NCBI GenBank assembly: GCA_035541195.1
Contig: DATKNU010000103.1
Span: forward strand, 1 to 7,558
From: Muellerivita sp035541195
GTDB taxonomy: Bacteria; Oederibacteriota; Muellerivitia; Muellerivitales; Muellerivitaceae
Direction: 5' to 3'
Length of the DNA stretch: 7,558 nucleotides
The notes beneath the pieces are model-generated. The model ran no database searches and was not told the origin of the DNA. It was given only the letters and a program-made list of their open reading frames with translations. Made by a program: the position numbers and the translations under genes. Below are positions 1-6,243 of the stretch, one piece after another; within the stretch, counting starts at the first letter, position 1; each line of letters starts with the position of its first letter.

Positions 1-179
1 CCCACGGAGCCTAAAAGCCCCCCCACGACCAGGAAGTAAGAGGCGAAATAAAAAACCGGCGCGCTCCCTCCCATGCCCTTCCACCGTCGGTAAAACAAAG
101 CCGCCAGCCCCGCCAGGCAAAGCCCCAAAACCAACCCCAACAACATTCCTTGGATCAAAAGCCCGATGAATTTTTTCAA
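1..179 (-). CDS. Membrane protein of unknown family, N-terminal part only
   Basis: Reading the minus strand from a TTG at 177-179 gives 59 complete codons without a stop, and the frame then leaves the window, so only the N-terminus is visible. The protein begins MKKFIGLLIQGMLLG. It has a hydrophobic stretch at about residues 4-29, a short basic turn (YRRWKG, 30-35), and a second hydrophobic stretch at about 42-59. This suggests at least two membrane segments with the basic loop probably cytoplasmic. The TTG start is chosen because a GGGAGGA ribosome binding site lies 3-4 bases upstream. An ATG at residue 12 is possible but falls inside the first hydrophobic segment. I do not recognise the family. 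It is divergent from the operon at 431 and may share its control region. Confidence 0.55.
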   Translation of the reverse strand, partial: MKKFIGLLIQGMLLGLVLGLCLAGLAALFYRRWKGMGGSAPVFYFASYFLVVGGLLGSV

Positions 180-182
180 GCG

Positions 183-189
183 TCCTCCC
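183..189 (-). promoter_or_regulatory. Ribosome binding site that supports a TTG start
   Basis: The minus strand reads GGGAGGA here, a strong Shine-Dalgarno match. Spacing from the GGAGG core to the TTG at 177-179 is 4 bases, which is short but workable. It is the main reason for choosing TTG over the internal ATG. Confidence 0.45.
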
Positions 190-217
190 AAGGGGCCCGC
201 CGGGCCTCCGCACAAAT

Positions 218-245
218 TTGTTCAATTGAGTCAATTTTGTATTTT
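218..245 (+). promoter_or_regulatory. Candidate sigma70-type promoter for the Anbu operon
   Basis: The segment from about 211 to 268 is an AT-rich island in GC-rich surroundings. TTGTTC (218-223) and TATTTT (240-245) could act as -35 and -10 boxes with a 16-base spacer. Both are imperfect, matching 3/6 and 4/6 of consensus. The position, about 185 bases before the first operon gene, would give a long structured leader. This is a weak call, based mainly on base composition and position. Confidence 0.25.
224..236. promoter_or_regulatory. 13-base palindrome AATTGAGTCAATT, operator-like
   Basis: The two 6-base arms AATTGA and TCAATT are perfectly complementary around a central G. An 8-base palindrome CAAATTTG (213-220) sits just to its left. 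The 13-mer falls exactly in the spacer of the candidate promoter at 218-245 and between two divergent genes, a typical position for a repressor site. No regulator is visible in the window, and AT-rich DNA produces such palindromes by chance fairly easily. Confidence 0.25.
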
Positions 246-264
246 AAAGCCCTTTGGGCTTTTT
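246..264 (+). terminator. Small hairpin with T-run, attenuator-like
   Basis: AAAGCCC (246-252) pairs with GGGCTTT (256-262) around a TTT loop. On the plus strand the right arm runs into five consecutive T residues (260-264). The shape is that of a weak intrinsic terminator, but no plus-strand gene precedes it in the window. If it works at all, it would more likely act as an attenuator in the operon leader. The stem has only four G:C pairs. Confidence 0.25.
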
Positions 265-340
265 AAAAGGCCTTCTTTTGGGGCTTTCCGGACTTGGCCC
301 CGCTCTTGCTCTTTAGACTCTGGCTTTGAGCGCCTCTTGG

Positions 341-378
341 GCCAAAAGGCCGGCGGGCTTCCCCACCGGCCTTTTGGC
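341..378. repeat. 13-bp perfect inverted repeat in the operon leader
   Basis: GCCAAAAGGCCGG (341-353) is perfectly complementary to CCGGCCTTTTGGC (366-378), with a 12-base loop that can add three more G:C pairs (355-357 with 361-363). The hairpin lies 52 bases before the first operon start codon. Neither strand has a T-run after it, so it is not a standard intrinsic terminator. It could be a leader RNA structure that affects stability or translation, or a leftover repetitive palindromic element. Confidence 0.55.
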
Positions 379-380
379 AC

Positions 381-398
381 GCCCCCCCATGGAGGGGC
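381..398. repeat. 18-base near-palindrome in the operon leader
   Basis: The segment GCCCCCCCATGGAGGGGC is self-complementary at 8 of 9 base pairs, with one C/A mismatch. It starts two bases after the 13-bp inverted repeat and ends 32 bases before the first start codon. As RNA it would have too tight a centre to fold completely but could pair in its outer arms. It may be part of the same structured leader. Confidence 0.35.
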
Positions 399-430
399 TT
401 CCGGAAAGATAAAGACAGGCGGACCCCAAC

Positions 431-1897
431 ATGAACTTTGAAAACTACCAGACCGAGGGCTTTTATGACGAGCTTTTCGAGAAATCCGGAAACCCCCGCG
501 CGGCGGTGGCGCCCCTCATCGCCCGGCTCAAGTCCTTGCCGCCCGGGGACCTGAAGCGCCAGCAAAAGGCCGCCGAAGCCGAGCTTTTGCAGATGGGCAT
601 CACCTTCACGGTTTACGGCAACCAGGAAGGCACCGAGAAAATCTTTCCCTTCGACATCATCCCCCGGGTGATCGAGGCCCGCGAATGGAAGCAGATCGAG
701 TCGGGACTGGCCCAGCGCATCCAGGCGCTGAACCTTTTCATCGACGACATCTACCACGGCCAAAAGATACTGAAGGATAAGGTCATCCCCGCGGACATGG
801 TCAAGACTTCCTTCGGCTTCCGCTACCAGTGCCTGGGCCTCAACCCGCCCCGCAAGATCTGGATCCACATCACGGGCACGGACCTGGTGCGGGACAACGA
901 CGGGAAATTTTACGTGCTGGAGGACAACCTGCGTTGCCCCTCGGGCGTTTCCTACGTGTTGGAAAACCGTGCGGTCTTGAAACGCACCCTGCCCCATGTT
1001 TTCCAATCCATGCCGGTGCGGCCCGTGGACGAGTACTCCCATCGGCTCTTGGACACGCTCGAATACCTGGCCCCTTCCACCACCCGCCATCCCCGGGTGG
1101 TGGTGCTGACGCCCGGCCCCTACAACTCCGCTTATTTCGAACACGCCTTCCTGGCCCAGCAAATGGGCGCCGAACTGGTGGAAGGCCGGGACCTGTCGGT
1201 CCTGGACGGGAACGTCGTCATGCGCACCACCAAAGGCTACCAGAAGGTCGACGTCATTTACCGCCGGGTGGACGACGACTACTTGGATCCCCGGGTCTTC
1301 AAGAGCGAATCCACTCTGGGCGTGCCGGGCTTGATGGACGCCTACCGGGCCGGCCGGGTGGCCATCGCCAACGCGCCCGGCACGGGCATCGCCGACGACA
1401 AAGCCATCTATACCTACGTGCCCCAGATCATCCGCTACTACCTGAACCAGGAACCCATCCTGCCCAACGTGCCGACCTTCGTTTGCTGGGACGAGACCCA
1501 ACGCAAGCACGTGCTCGCCAACCTGGACAAGTTGGTGGTGAAGGCGGTCAACCAATCCGGCGGCTACGGCATGTTGGTCGGGCCCCATGCCTCCAAGGCC
1601 GAGCGGGAAAAGTTCGCCCAACTGATCCGGGAAAACCCCCGGGACTATATCGCCCAGCCCACCCTGTCGCTGTCGCGGGTTCCGGTCATCGTGGACGACC
1701 ACTTGGAAGGGCGCCACGTGGACCTGAGGCCCTACGTGCTTTATGGGCTGGATATTTACGTGATGCCCGGGGGTCTGACCCGGGTGGCCCTCAAGAAGGG
1801 TTCCTTGGTGGTGAATTCATCCCAGGGGGGCGGCAGCAAGGACACCTGGGTGCTAGCGGAAAACTTCCCGACCCCGCCCCCGAAAAAGGAGGGCTGA
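431..1897 (+). CDS. Circularly permuted ATP-grasp family protein
   Basis: This 488-residue protein belongs to the circularly permuted ATP-grasp family (DUF404/DUF407), at the usual length. Family-typical segments are visible: GITFTVYG (56-63), the EKIFPFDIIPRVI region (69-81), QALNLFIDDIYHGQKIL (98-114), VLEDNLRCPSGVSY (162-175), VIYRRVDDDYLDP (275-287), NAPGTGIADDK (314-324), LVVKAVNQSGGYGMLVGP (368-385, probable nucleotide-binding strand and loop) and HVDLRPYVLYG (429-439). Members are predicted to use ATP to join a carboxylate to an amine, forming a peptide or amide bond. The substrate is not established. It is cytoplasmic, with no signal peptide. The start has a weak AGGCGGA site 7 bases upstream. 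It is first in a four-gene operon and its 3' end carries the ribosome binding site of the next gene. Family assignment is secure; the reaction is a family-level prediction. Confidence 0.95.
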   Translation: MNFENYQTEGFYDELFEKSGNPRAAVAPLIARLKSLPPGDLKRQQKAAEAELLQMGITFTVYGNQEGTEKIFPFDIIPRVIEAREWKQIESGLAQRIQALNLFIDDIYHGQKILKDKVIPADMVKTSFGFRYQCLGLNPPRKIWIHITGTDLVRDNDGKFYVLEDNLRCPSGVSYVLENRAVLKRTLPHVFQSMPVRPVDEYSHRLLDTLEYLAPSTTRHPRVVVLTPGPYNSAYFEHAFLAQQMGAELVEGRDLSVLDGNVVMRTTKGYQKVDVIYRRVDDDYLDPRVFKSESTLGVPGLMDAYRAGRVAIANAPGTGIADDKAIYTYVPQIIRYYLNQEPILPNVPTFVCWDETQRKHVLANLDKLVVKAVNQSGGYGMLVGPHASKAEREKFAQLIRENPRDYIAQPTLSLSRVPVIVDDHLEGRHVDLRPYVLYGLDIYVMPGGLTRVALKKGSLVVNSSQGGGSKDTWVLAENFPTPPPKKEG

Positions 1898-1900
1898 CCC

Positions 1901-2887
1901 ATGCTCAGCCGCCTGGCCGACTCCACTTATTGGATGAGCCGCTATATCGAGCGGGCCGAGAACGTGGCCCGTTTCATCGACGTGAACCTCTACCTGATGC
2001 TGGACCAGGACCCCTTGCTTGAGAAACAGCAATGGCTTCCGCTGGTGGTCACCACCGGGGACTACGCCGATTTCCAGGCCCGTTATAAGGAAGCCACCCG
2101 GGAAAATGTGCTGAACTTCCTGATTTTCGACGCCCAAAACCCCAACTCCATCCTGTCCTGCCTGCAAAAGGCCCGGGAAAACGCCCGCACCATGCGGGAA
2201 GTCATTTCCACGGAAATGTGGGCCCAGGTGAACGGTTTCTACCACATGGTGCAAAACGCCATGAGTTCCCAAACCACCAAGGATTTCCCCCAAAGTTTCT
2301 GCCGGGAGGTCAAACAAGCCAGCCACCTTTTCCAGGGCGTCACCGACGCCACCTTCACCCATGGCGAAGCCTGGCATTTCGTCCAGTTGGGCCGGTTGTT
2401 CGAGCGCGCCGACAAGACCGCCCGCATCCTGGACGTGAAATACTTCATCCTGTTGCCCAAGGTGGAGGACATCGGCACGCCGATTGACTTGATCCTCTGG
2501 ACCGCGCTTTTAAAGTCCGCCACCGCCTACGAGATGTACCGCAAGAAATTCAACCGCATCGACCCTTTCCGCATCGCCGAGTACCTGATCCTGGACCGGG
2601 AATTCCCCCGTTCCATGCGCCATTGCCTGATCAAGGCCGAGGAATCCCTGCGTTCCATCACGGGCACGCCGGTGGGCACCTACGCCAACGCCGCCGAGCG
2701 GCGCCTGGGCCGCCTGCGCTCCGAGCTGGATTACGGCAACATCCAGGAGATCATCCGCGGCGGGCTCCACGAGTACCTGGACGATTTCGAGGCCAAGTTG
2801 AACGCCCTGGGAGAGGACTTGTTCGCCATCTATCTGGCGCCCAACCCCCTGCCCGGCTACTTTCCGGTCAAAGGACAAGATCAATGA
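1901..2887 (+). CDS. Alpha-E domain protein (DUF403)
   Basis: This 328-residue protein is a full-length alpha-E (DUF403) member. The N-terminal signature MLSRLADSTYWMSRYIERAE is unmistakable. A long mostly helical body follows, including GRLFERADKTARILDVKYF (about residues 164-182) and a conserved C-terminal part ending near PNPLPGYFPV. Alpha-E proteins occur almost always beside, or fused to, the circularly permuted ATP-grasp protein and are thought to be its functional partner. Their own activity is unknown. It starts 3 bases after the ATP-grasp stop codon. An AGGAGG site at 1887-1892, inside the upstream gene, is 8 bases from the ATG, so the two genes are probably co-translated at a linked rate. 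Its stop overlaps the Anbu start as ATGA. Confidence 0.95.
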   Translation: MLSRLADSTYWMSRYIERAENVARFIDVNLYLMLDQDPLLEKQQWLPLVVTTGDYADFQARYKEATRENVLNFLIFDAQNPNSILSCLQKARENARTMREVISTEMWAQVNGFYHMVQNAMSSQTTKDFPQSFCREVKQASHLFQGVTDATFTHGEAWHFVQLGRLFERADKTARILDVKYFILLPKVEDIGTPIDLILWTALLKSATAYEMYRKKFNRIDPFRIAEYLILDREFPRSMRHCLIKAEESLRSITGTPVGTYANAAERRLGRLRSELDYGNIQEIIRGGLHEYLDDFEAKLNALGEDLFAIYLAPNPLPGYFPVKGQDQ

Positions 2888-3615
2888 CTTTTTGTGTCGC
2901 CATGAAGGTAAAGGACGGGTTGGTGGCCCTGGCGGACACCCGCATCACGAGCGGGACCGAGCAAATCACGGCCAAAAAAGTTTCCATCCATCAAAACGGG
3001 AACCACTCGCTTTTCCTCATGACCTCGGGCCTTCGATCCGCCCGGGACAAGGCCTTGACCTACTTCAACGAGGCGCTGGAAGGCCAGGTCCAGCCCTTTG
3101 ACAAGCTTTACAAGGCCGTGAACTCCTTCGCCGATCAGGTTCGGCGGGTGGCGCAGGAAGACGGCGAGGCCCTGGCCCGGGGCGGCTACCACTTCAACCT
3201 CTTCTCGCTGATGGGCGGGCAAATGGCCGGCGACCCGGAGCACAAGCTGTACCTCATCTATCCCCAGGGCAATTGGGTGGAAGTGACCGAAAGCACGCCC
3301 TATTACGCCATCGGCGAATCCAGCTACGGCAAACCCTTGCTGGACCGGGCCCTGCATTACGAAAGCAGCCTGGAAGTGGCCCTCAAGGTGGGTTACCTGG
3401 CCTTCGAGGCCACCCGCACCAGCGCCACGGACGTGGACTTTCCCATCGACGTGGTCTTGTACCACAAGGGCAGCTACAAGATGTCCGAGGTGCATTACGA
3501 CCGCGAGGACATGCGGGCGGTCTCCGATTGGTGGAAGAAACGCGTGCGCGAGACCATTGAGCTTTGCCCCAGCGACTGGGCCAAGGACGCCTTGGAGCGC
3601 GGGCCCCAGCCTTGA
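2884..3615 (+). CDS. anbu: Anbu, proteasome-like peptidase (HslV/20S beta-related)
   Basis: This 243-residue protein matches the Anbu (COG3484, ancestral beta subunit) branch of N-terminal nucleophile hydrolases, at the usual length. The sequence opens MTFCVAMKVKDGLVALADTR, so removal of Met exposes Thr as the nucleophile with no propeptide. Asp17 (mature numbering, in LADTR) matches the proteasome catalytic Asp. Lys30/Lys31 (TAKKVS) lie where the catalytic Lys33-equivalent is expected. A TSATDVDFPID segment (179-189) matches the Ser/Asp region that supports the active site. The ATG overlaps the alpha-E stop by 4 bases (ATGA), with AAGGA 8 bases upstream. A longer in-frame reading from 2623 exists but lies inside the alpha-E gene and would bury the Thr, so it is rejected. 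Anbu homologues form ring-like or open-helical assemblies with weak or unknown peptidase activity. No partner ATPase is encoded nearby. Confidence 0.92.
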   Translation: MTFCVAMKVKDGLVALADTRITSGTEQITAKKVSIHQNGNHSLFLMTSGLRSARDKALTYFNEALEGQVQPFDKLYKAVNSFADQVRRVAQEDGEALARGGYHFNLFSLMGGQMAGDPEHKLYLIYPQGNWVEVTESTPYYAIGESSYGKPLLDRALHYESSLEVALKVGYLAFEATRTSATDVDFPIDVVLYHKGSYKMSEVHYDREDMRAVSDWWKKRVRETIELCPSDWAKDALERGPQP

Positions 3616-3633
3616 GGCCCCGGGGGGATTGGG

Positions 3634-4494
3634 ATGAAACTATCGATCCGGCATCAACTCAAGTTCGGTTACAGCAAACCGGTTTTCCTGGACCCGACCC
3701 TGCTGCGCCTCAGGCCCCGGGACGATTTCAGCCAACGCCTGGAATCTTTCCAACTGGAATCCGATCCCCCGCCCGAGGGCCGTTCCGACGAGCTCGACCT
3801 TTTGGGCAACCCGGCGCTGCTGCTTTGGTTCAACGGCGCCTGCTCCCGGCTGTCGCTGACGGTTGAATCCAGGGTCGAGACGCTCCTGGTGAACCCCTTC
3901 CATTACCTGGTCACGGACCCCCAAACCCTGAAGCTTCCCGCCCGCTATCACCAGGAAAACCGGCTGGCCTTGAACCCTTACCTGCACCGCCCCCAGCCCG
4001 ACAAAACCGTGGAGGACTTGGCCCGGAGCCTGCTGATGGAAAGCGACGACAACACCCTGAATTTCCTCTACCACGCCACGGATTACATCAGCCGGGAGTT
4101 CCGGCATGTCCACCGGGCCCAAGGCGAGCCCTTAGCGCCCGGAAAGACCCTGCGCCGCCGGGAAGGCGCCTGCCGGGACTTGGCGGTCCTTTTTATGGAC
4201 ATCTGCCGGTCCCTGGGGCTGGCCGCGCGCTTCGTGAGCGGCTACAAATACTCGCCGGATTCGGCCGACCAAAACGAACTGCACGCCTGGGCCGAGATTT
4301 ACCTGCCGGGCGCGGGCTGGCGGGGCTATGACCCCAGTTGGGGCCTGGCGGTGGCCGACCATCACGTGGCCCTGGCCGCCGGACCCGCCCCCCTGGACGC
4401 CATGCCGGTCACCGGCACTTTCCGGGGCACGGACGTCTTGTCGAGCTTGGAGTACTCGGTGGAAATCGGGAACCTGGAATTGGCCAAGCGCTGA
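3634..4494 (+). CDS. Transglutaminase-like cysteine peptidase family protein
   Basis: This 286-residue protein has the N-terminal beta-rich 'bacterial transglutaminase-like' region (about 1-95) followed by a transglutaminase-fold core (about 125-250). The catalytic triad is intact: Cys180 in RREGACRDLA, His217 in NELHAWAEIYLPGAGW, and Asp233 in GYDPSWG. The C-terminal part (TGTFRG, 260-265, through the final beta strand) is typical of the group found beside ATP-grasp/alpha-E genes. It has no signal peptide and is probably cytoplasmic. Such bacterial members are predicted to act mainly as peptidases or amidases rather than protein cross-linkers. It starts 18 bases after Anbu behind a GGGGGG-rich ribosome binding site, as the last gene of the operon. 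A plausible role is cutting or transferring the product of the ATP-grasp ligase; this is inference. Confidence 0.93.
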   Translation: MKLSIRHQLKFGYSKPVFLDPTLLRLRPRDDFSQRLESFQLESDPPPEGRSDELDLLGNPALLLWFNGACSRLSLTVESRVETLLVNPFHYLVTDPQTLKLPARYHQENRLALNPYLHRPQPDKTVEDLARSLLMESDDNTLNFLYHATDYISREFRHVHRAQGEPLAPGKTLRRREGACRDLAVLFMDICRSLGLAARFVSGYKYSPDSADQNELHAWAEIYLPGAGWRGYDPSWGLAVADHHVALAAGPAPLDAMPVTGTFRGTDVLSSLEYSVEIGNLELAKR

Positions 4495-4511
4495 GGCCCG
4501 CCCAAACAAAA

Positions 4512-4537
4512 AAGCCCCGGGCCTGGGCCCGGGGCTT
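4512..4537 (-). terminator. Strong intrinsic terminator, mainly for the minus strand
   Basis: AAGCCCCGGGCC (4512-4523) and GGCCCGGGGCTT (4526-4537) form a 12-bp perfect stem, realistically 11 bp with a CTGG loop. Read on the minus strand, the stem is followed by a six-base T-run (TTTTTTG), the classic intrinsic terminator layout for the exported-protein gene that stops at 4561. On the plus strand only TT follows before CGCG. Termination of the Anbu operon here would therefore be weaker, or would rely on the hairpin alone. Confidence 0.8.
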
Positions 4538-4560
4538 CGCGTAAAACCCTTCCGGAAAAA

Positions 4561-5460
4561 CTAGTCGATCACGCAATCCCCGCCGCAAACCGACCAGGGA
4601 TCCATCTGCACGGTGTTGTGGCCCAGGTTCACCGCCTTGTCCGCCGGGATGGTGAGGTCCTTGATCTCCTCGTAGATCAGCATCTTCTTGCGGGTGACGG
4701 TGTTCTTGCTGGTCTCGGTGCCGTCGGCCTGGAGGCTCTTGATGTCCGCTTCCCAGCCCTTGATCTCGGCCGTGGCGTCCTTTTGGTATTGGAGGAAAAT
4801 CGCGTTGTAGCCCGCCATTTCCTGCTCCGCCAAGGCGGTGTAATCCTTCTTGAACTTGGCCAGGATCACTTGGACGCAGGCCTTGTTGGGGCCGCTGGCT
4901 TCCCCAATGGTTTGCACGGGGCAGGCCTTGGCGTCGGCGTGCATCTTGGCCTCGAGGGCGTTGAACTTGGCCTGGTAATCGGCCTCCAGGTCGTTCATGG
5001 CCTTGGCGACCTTGGTGCCGGCCAAGCCCTGCTGGACGTCGGCCACGTCGTTTTGCTGGGCCTTCATCAAGGCCTGGGCATTGGCGCCCGTATAAGCCGC
5101 CTTTTGGTCGGCTTGGGCCTTCTGGGCCAACTGCATGGCGTAAGCCATTTTTTCCTGCTGGGTCATGGTGGCGAATTTCTTCTGCAGTTCCTCGGCGCTT
5201 TGGCCCCCATAGCTGAATTGCTGGGTCTGCTGGTTTTTTTCCAGGCCGGCCAGTTTGGAAAGCAGGGCGTCCGCGTTCTTGTCGAACCCTTGTTGGCTGC
5301 CGCTGTCCTCATGGCCAGGATGCCACCGAAGGTCCGCCGCGCCCACTTTCAGCGGCGGCGCCGGAACCTGGGCCAACAAGGCGTCGAACTCGGCGCTTTG
5401 GGCCAGGGCCAAGCCCGGGATCAATCCACCGACCGCCAACAACCAAAAATAAATTTTCAC
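4561..5460 (-). CDS. Exported helical four-cysteine protein, unknown function
   Basis: The product has 299 residues. Residues 1-20 (MKIYFWLLAVGGLIPGLALA) form a clear Sec signal peptide with an ALA cleavage site before Gln21, and no lipobox. The mature protein is rich in Gln, Ala and Lys. It looks mostly helical from about 60 to 245, possibly coiled-coil, with a Gln/Ala-rich stretch around 100-145. There are four cysteines in the mature part: Cys180, Cys195, and Cys292 and Cys296 in the C-terminal tail VCGGDCVID. This spacing suggests two disulfides after export. The start codon is GTG (5458-5460), supported by GAGGAGG 5 bases upstream and by the signal peptide beginning there. It lies downstream of the ankyrin gene on the same strand with an 86-base gap. 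I do not recognise the family. It probably acts in the periplasm or outside the cell. Confidence 0.8.
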   Translation of the reverse strand: MKIYFWLLAVGGLIPGLALAQSAEFDALLAQVPAPPLKVGAADLRWHPGHEDSGSQQGFDKNADALLSKLAGLEKNQQTQQFSYGGQSAEELQKKFATMTQQEKMAYAMQLAQKAQADQKAAYTGANAQALMKAQQNDVADVQQGLAGTKVAKAMNDLEADYQAKFNALEAKMHADAKACPVQTIGEASGPNKACVQVILAKFKKDYTALAEQEMAGYNAIFLQYQKDATAEIKGWEADIKSLQADGTETSKNTVTRKKMLIYEEIKDLTIPADKAVNLGHNTVQMDPWSVCGGDCVID

Positions 5461-5465
5461 GACCG

Positions 5466-5472
5466 CCTCCTC
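5466..5472 (-). promoter_or_regulatory. Ribosome binding site that fixes a GTG start
   Basis: The minus strand reads GAGGAGG, a near-perfect Shine-Dalgarno, 5 bases before the GTG at 5458-5460. It fixes the start of the exported protein at GTG and places the signal peptide at the very N-terminus. Confidence 0.75.
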
Positions 5473-5500
5473 AAGGAAATGGGGGATGCCAAGCGGGAAT

Positions 5501-5508
5501 ATTTTATA
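5501..5508 (-). promoter_or_regulatory. Candidate -10 box for the exported-protein gene
   Basis: The minus strand reads TATAAAAT in a short AT-rich patch between the two minus-strand genes, about 40 bases before the GTG start. No convincing -35 box is seen 16-18 bases upstream. If active, it would let the exported protein be transcribed independently of the ankyrin gene. Confidence 0.3.
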
Positions 5509-5546
5509 TCCGTGATGGGGCCGGCGGCTAGAAAAAGCGGGCGGGG

Positions 5547-6224
5547 TCAGGAACGGGAGGGAGCGGCCTTGTCCAACAACTCGACCACGGCCTTCTGGCC
5601 CTTTTCCTCGGCCACTTGGCGGGCGGTCTTGCCGTCCCCGTCCTTCAAGGTCTTGTCGGCCTTAAAGATGAGCAACATCAAGGCCAAGTCCCAAGCGCCC
5701 CGGGCCGCGGCCACATGCAGGGGGGTGAGCCCCCCTTCCTGGCGGGCGTTGGGGTCGGCCCCCACCACCAAGAGGGCCTTGGCGATTTCCAGGGCCTCGG
5801 CGCTTTTACGGTTGGCCACCGCCGAGTGCAGGGCGGTCAAGTGGGAGGGGTGCTTGGAAACCGCTTTCACGTCGGCGCCGAGTGAAATGAGCTGCTTGAC
5901 CATTTCCCCCTCGCCGAAGAAAGAAGCCAGTTGCAGGGGCGTGAAGCCGTCCACCGAGAAGCGGTTGACCAACTCCTTGTCCAATTGGTCGAGGAAATGG
6001 GTGGTTTTGCGGTTTCCGGTGACCGCCGCCTCGAAGATCGTCAGGGGTTGTTCCTTGGATTCCAGCAGGAACTTCAGCACCTTCTCCTGGTCGTGATAGC
6101 GGGCCCACATGACGGCCGACAGGCCCTGGCCGTTCTTGGCGTCGGATAATTTGGGATTGGCCTGGAAGAGGGCCTGGACTTTGGCCAAATCACCGGCTTG
6201 GATGGCGTCGAAAAACTCTTGCAT
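5547..6224 (-). CDS. Ankyrin-repeat protein
   Basis: This 225-residue protein consists almost entirely of about seven ankyrin repeats. The clearest are at 92-121 (DGFTPLQLASFFGEGEMVKQ onward to LGADVKA), 128-160 (LTALHSAV... VVGADPNA) and 165-195 (GLTPLHVAAARGAWDLALML onward). More divergent N-terminal repeats lie at 1-91, and the cap at about 197-220 (DGKTARQVAEEKGQKAVVEL). The TPLH core and GADxN turn motifs are the diagnostic elements. There is no signal peptide or membrane segment, so it is probably cytoplasmic. Ankyrin repeats are protein-binding scaffolds with no catalysis of their own, so the partner cannot be named. The ATG at 6222-6224 has a GAGGA site 3 bases upstream. The gene is divergent from the hemD-hemE fusion with 56 bases between the starts, and upstream of the exported protein on the same strand. 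Confidence 0.88.
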   Translation of the reverse strand: MQEFFDAIQAGDLAKVQALFQANPKLSDAKNGQGLSAVMWARYHDQEKVLKFLLESKEQPLTIFEAAVTGNRKTTHFLDQLDKELVNRFSVDGFTPLQLASFFGEGEMVKQLISLGADVKAVSKHPSHLTALHSAVANRKSAEALEIAKALLVVGADPNARQEGGLTPLHVAAARGAWDLALMLLIFKADKTLKDGDGKTARQVAEEKGQKAVVELLDKAAPSRS

Positions 6225-6243
6225 GGTTCCTCACGTCGGTTCT

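Noticed and set aside
374..390. Sigma54-type promoter suggested by TTGGCACG
   Set aside because: The -24 half matches well, but the required TTGC at -12 is replaced by a run of C. The match comes from the arm of the inverted repeat.
166..441. Small plus-strand frame of 91 codons before the ATP-grasp gene
   Set aside because: It has no ribosome binding site, starts inside the minus-strand membrane gene, runs through the inverted repeats, and its Pro/Gly-rich product has no recognisable features.
263..1717. Long open frame (484 codons) on the minus strand
   Set aside because: It lies antisense to the secure ATP-grasp gene. Its composition (rich in Gly, Val, His, Gln, Asp) is what the reverse complement of GC-rich coding DNA gives, and no family motif is seen.
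829..2022. Plus-strand frame of 397 codons overlapping the ATP-grasp and alpha-E genes
   Set aside because: It is an out-of-frame shadow rich in Pro, Gly, Arg and His that bridges two well supported genes.
2623..2883. Longer N-terminus for Anbu in the same frame
   Set aside because: This extension lies within the alpha-E gene and is Arg/Pro/Gly-rich. It would bury the catalytic Thr that is placed right after the Met at 2884, where a good ribosome binding site exists.
4618..6096. Long open frame (492 codons) on the plus strand across both minus-strand genes
   Set aside because: It is antisense to a signal-peptide protein and an ankyrin-repeat protein that both have clear motifs and ribosome binding sites. 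The translated product resembles no family.
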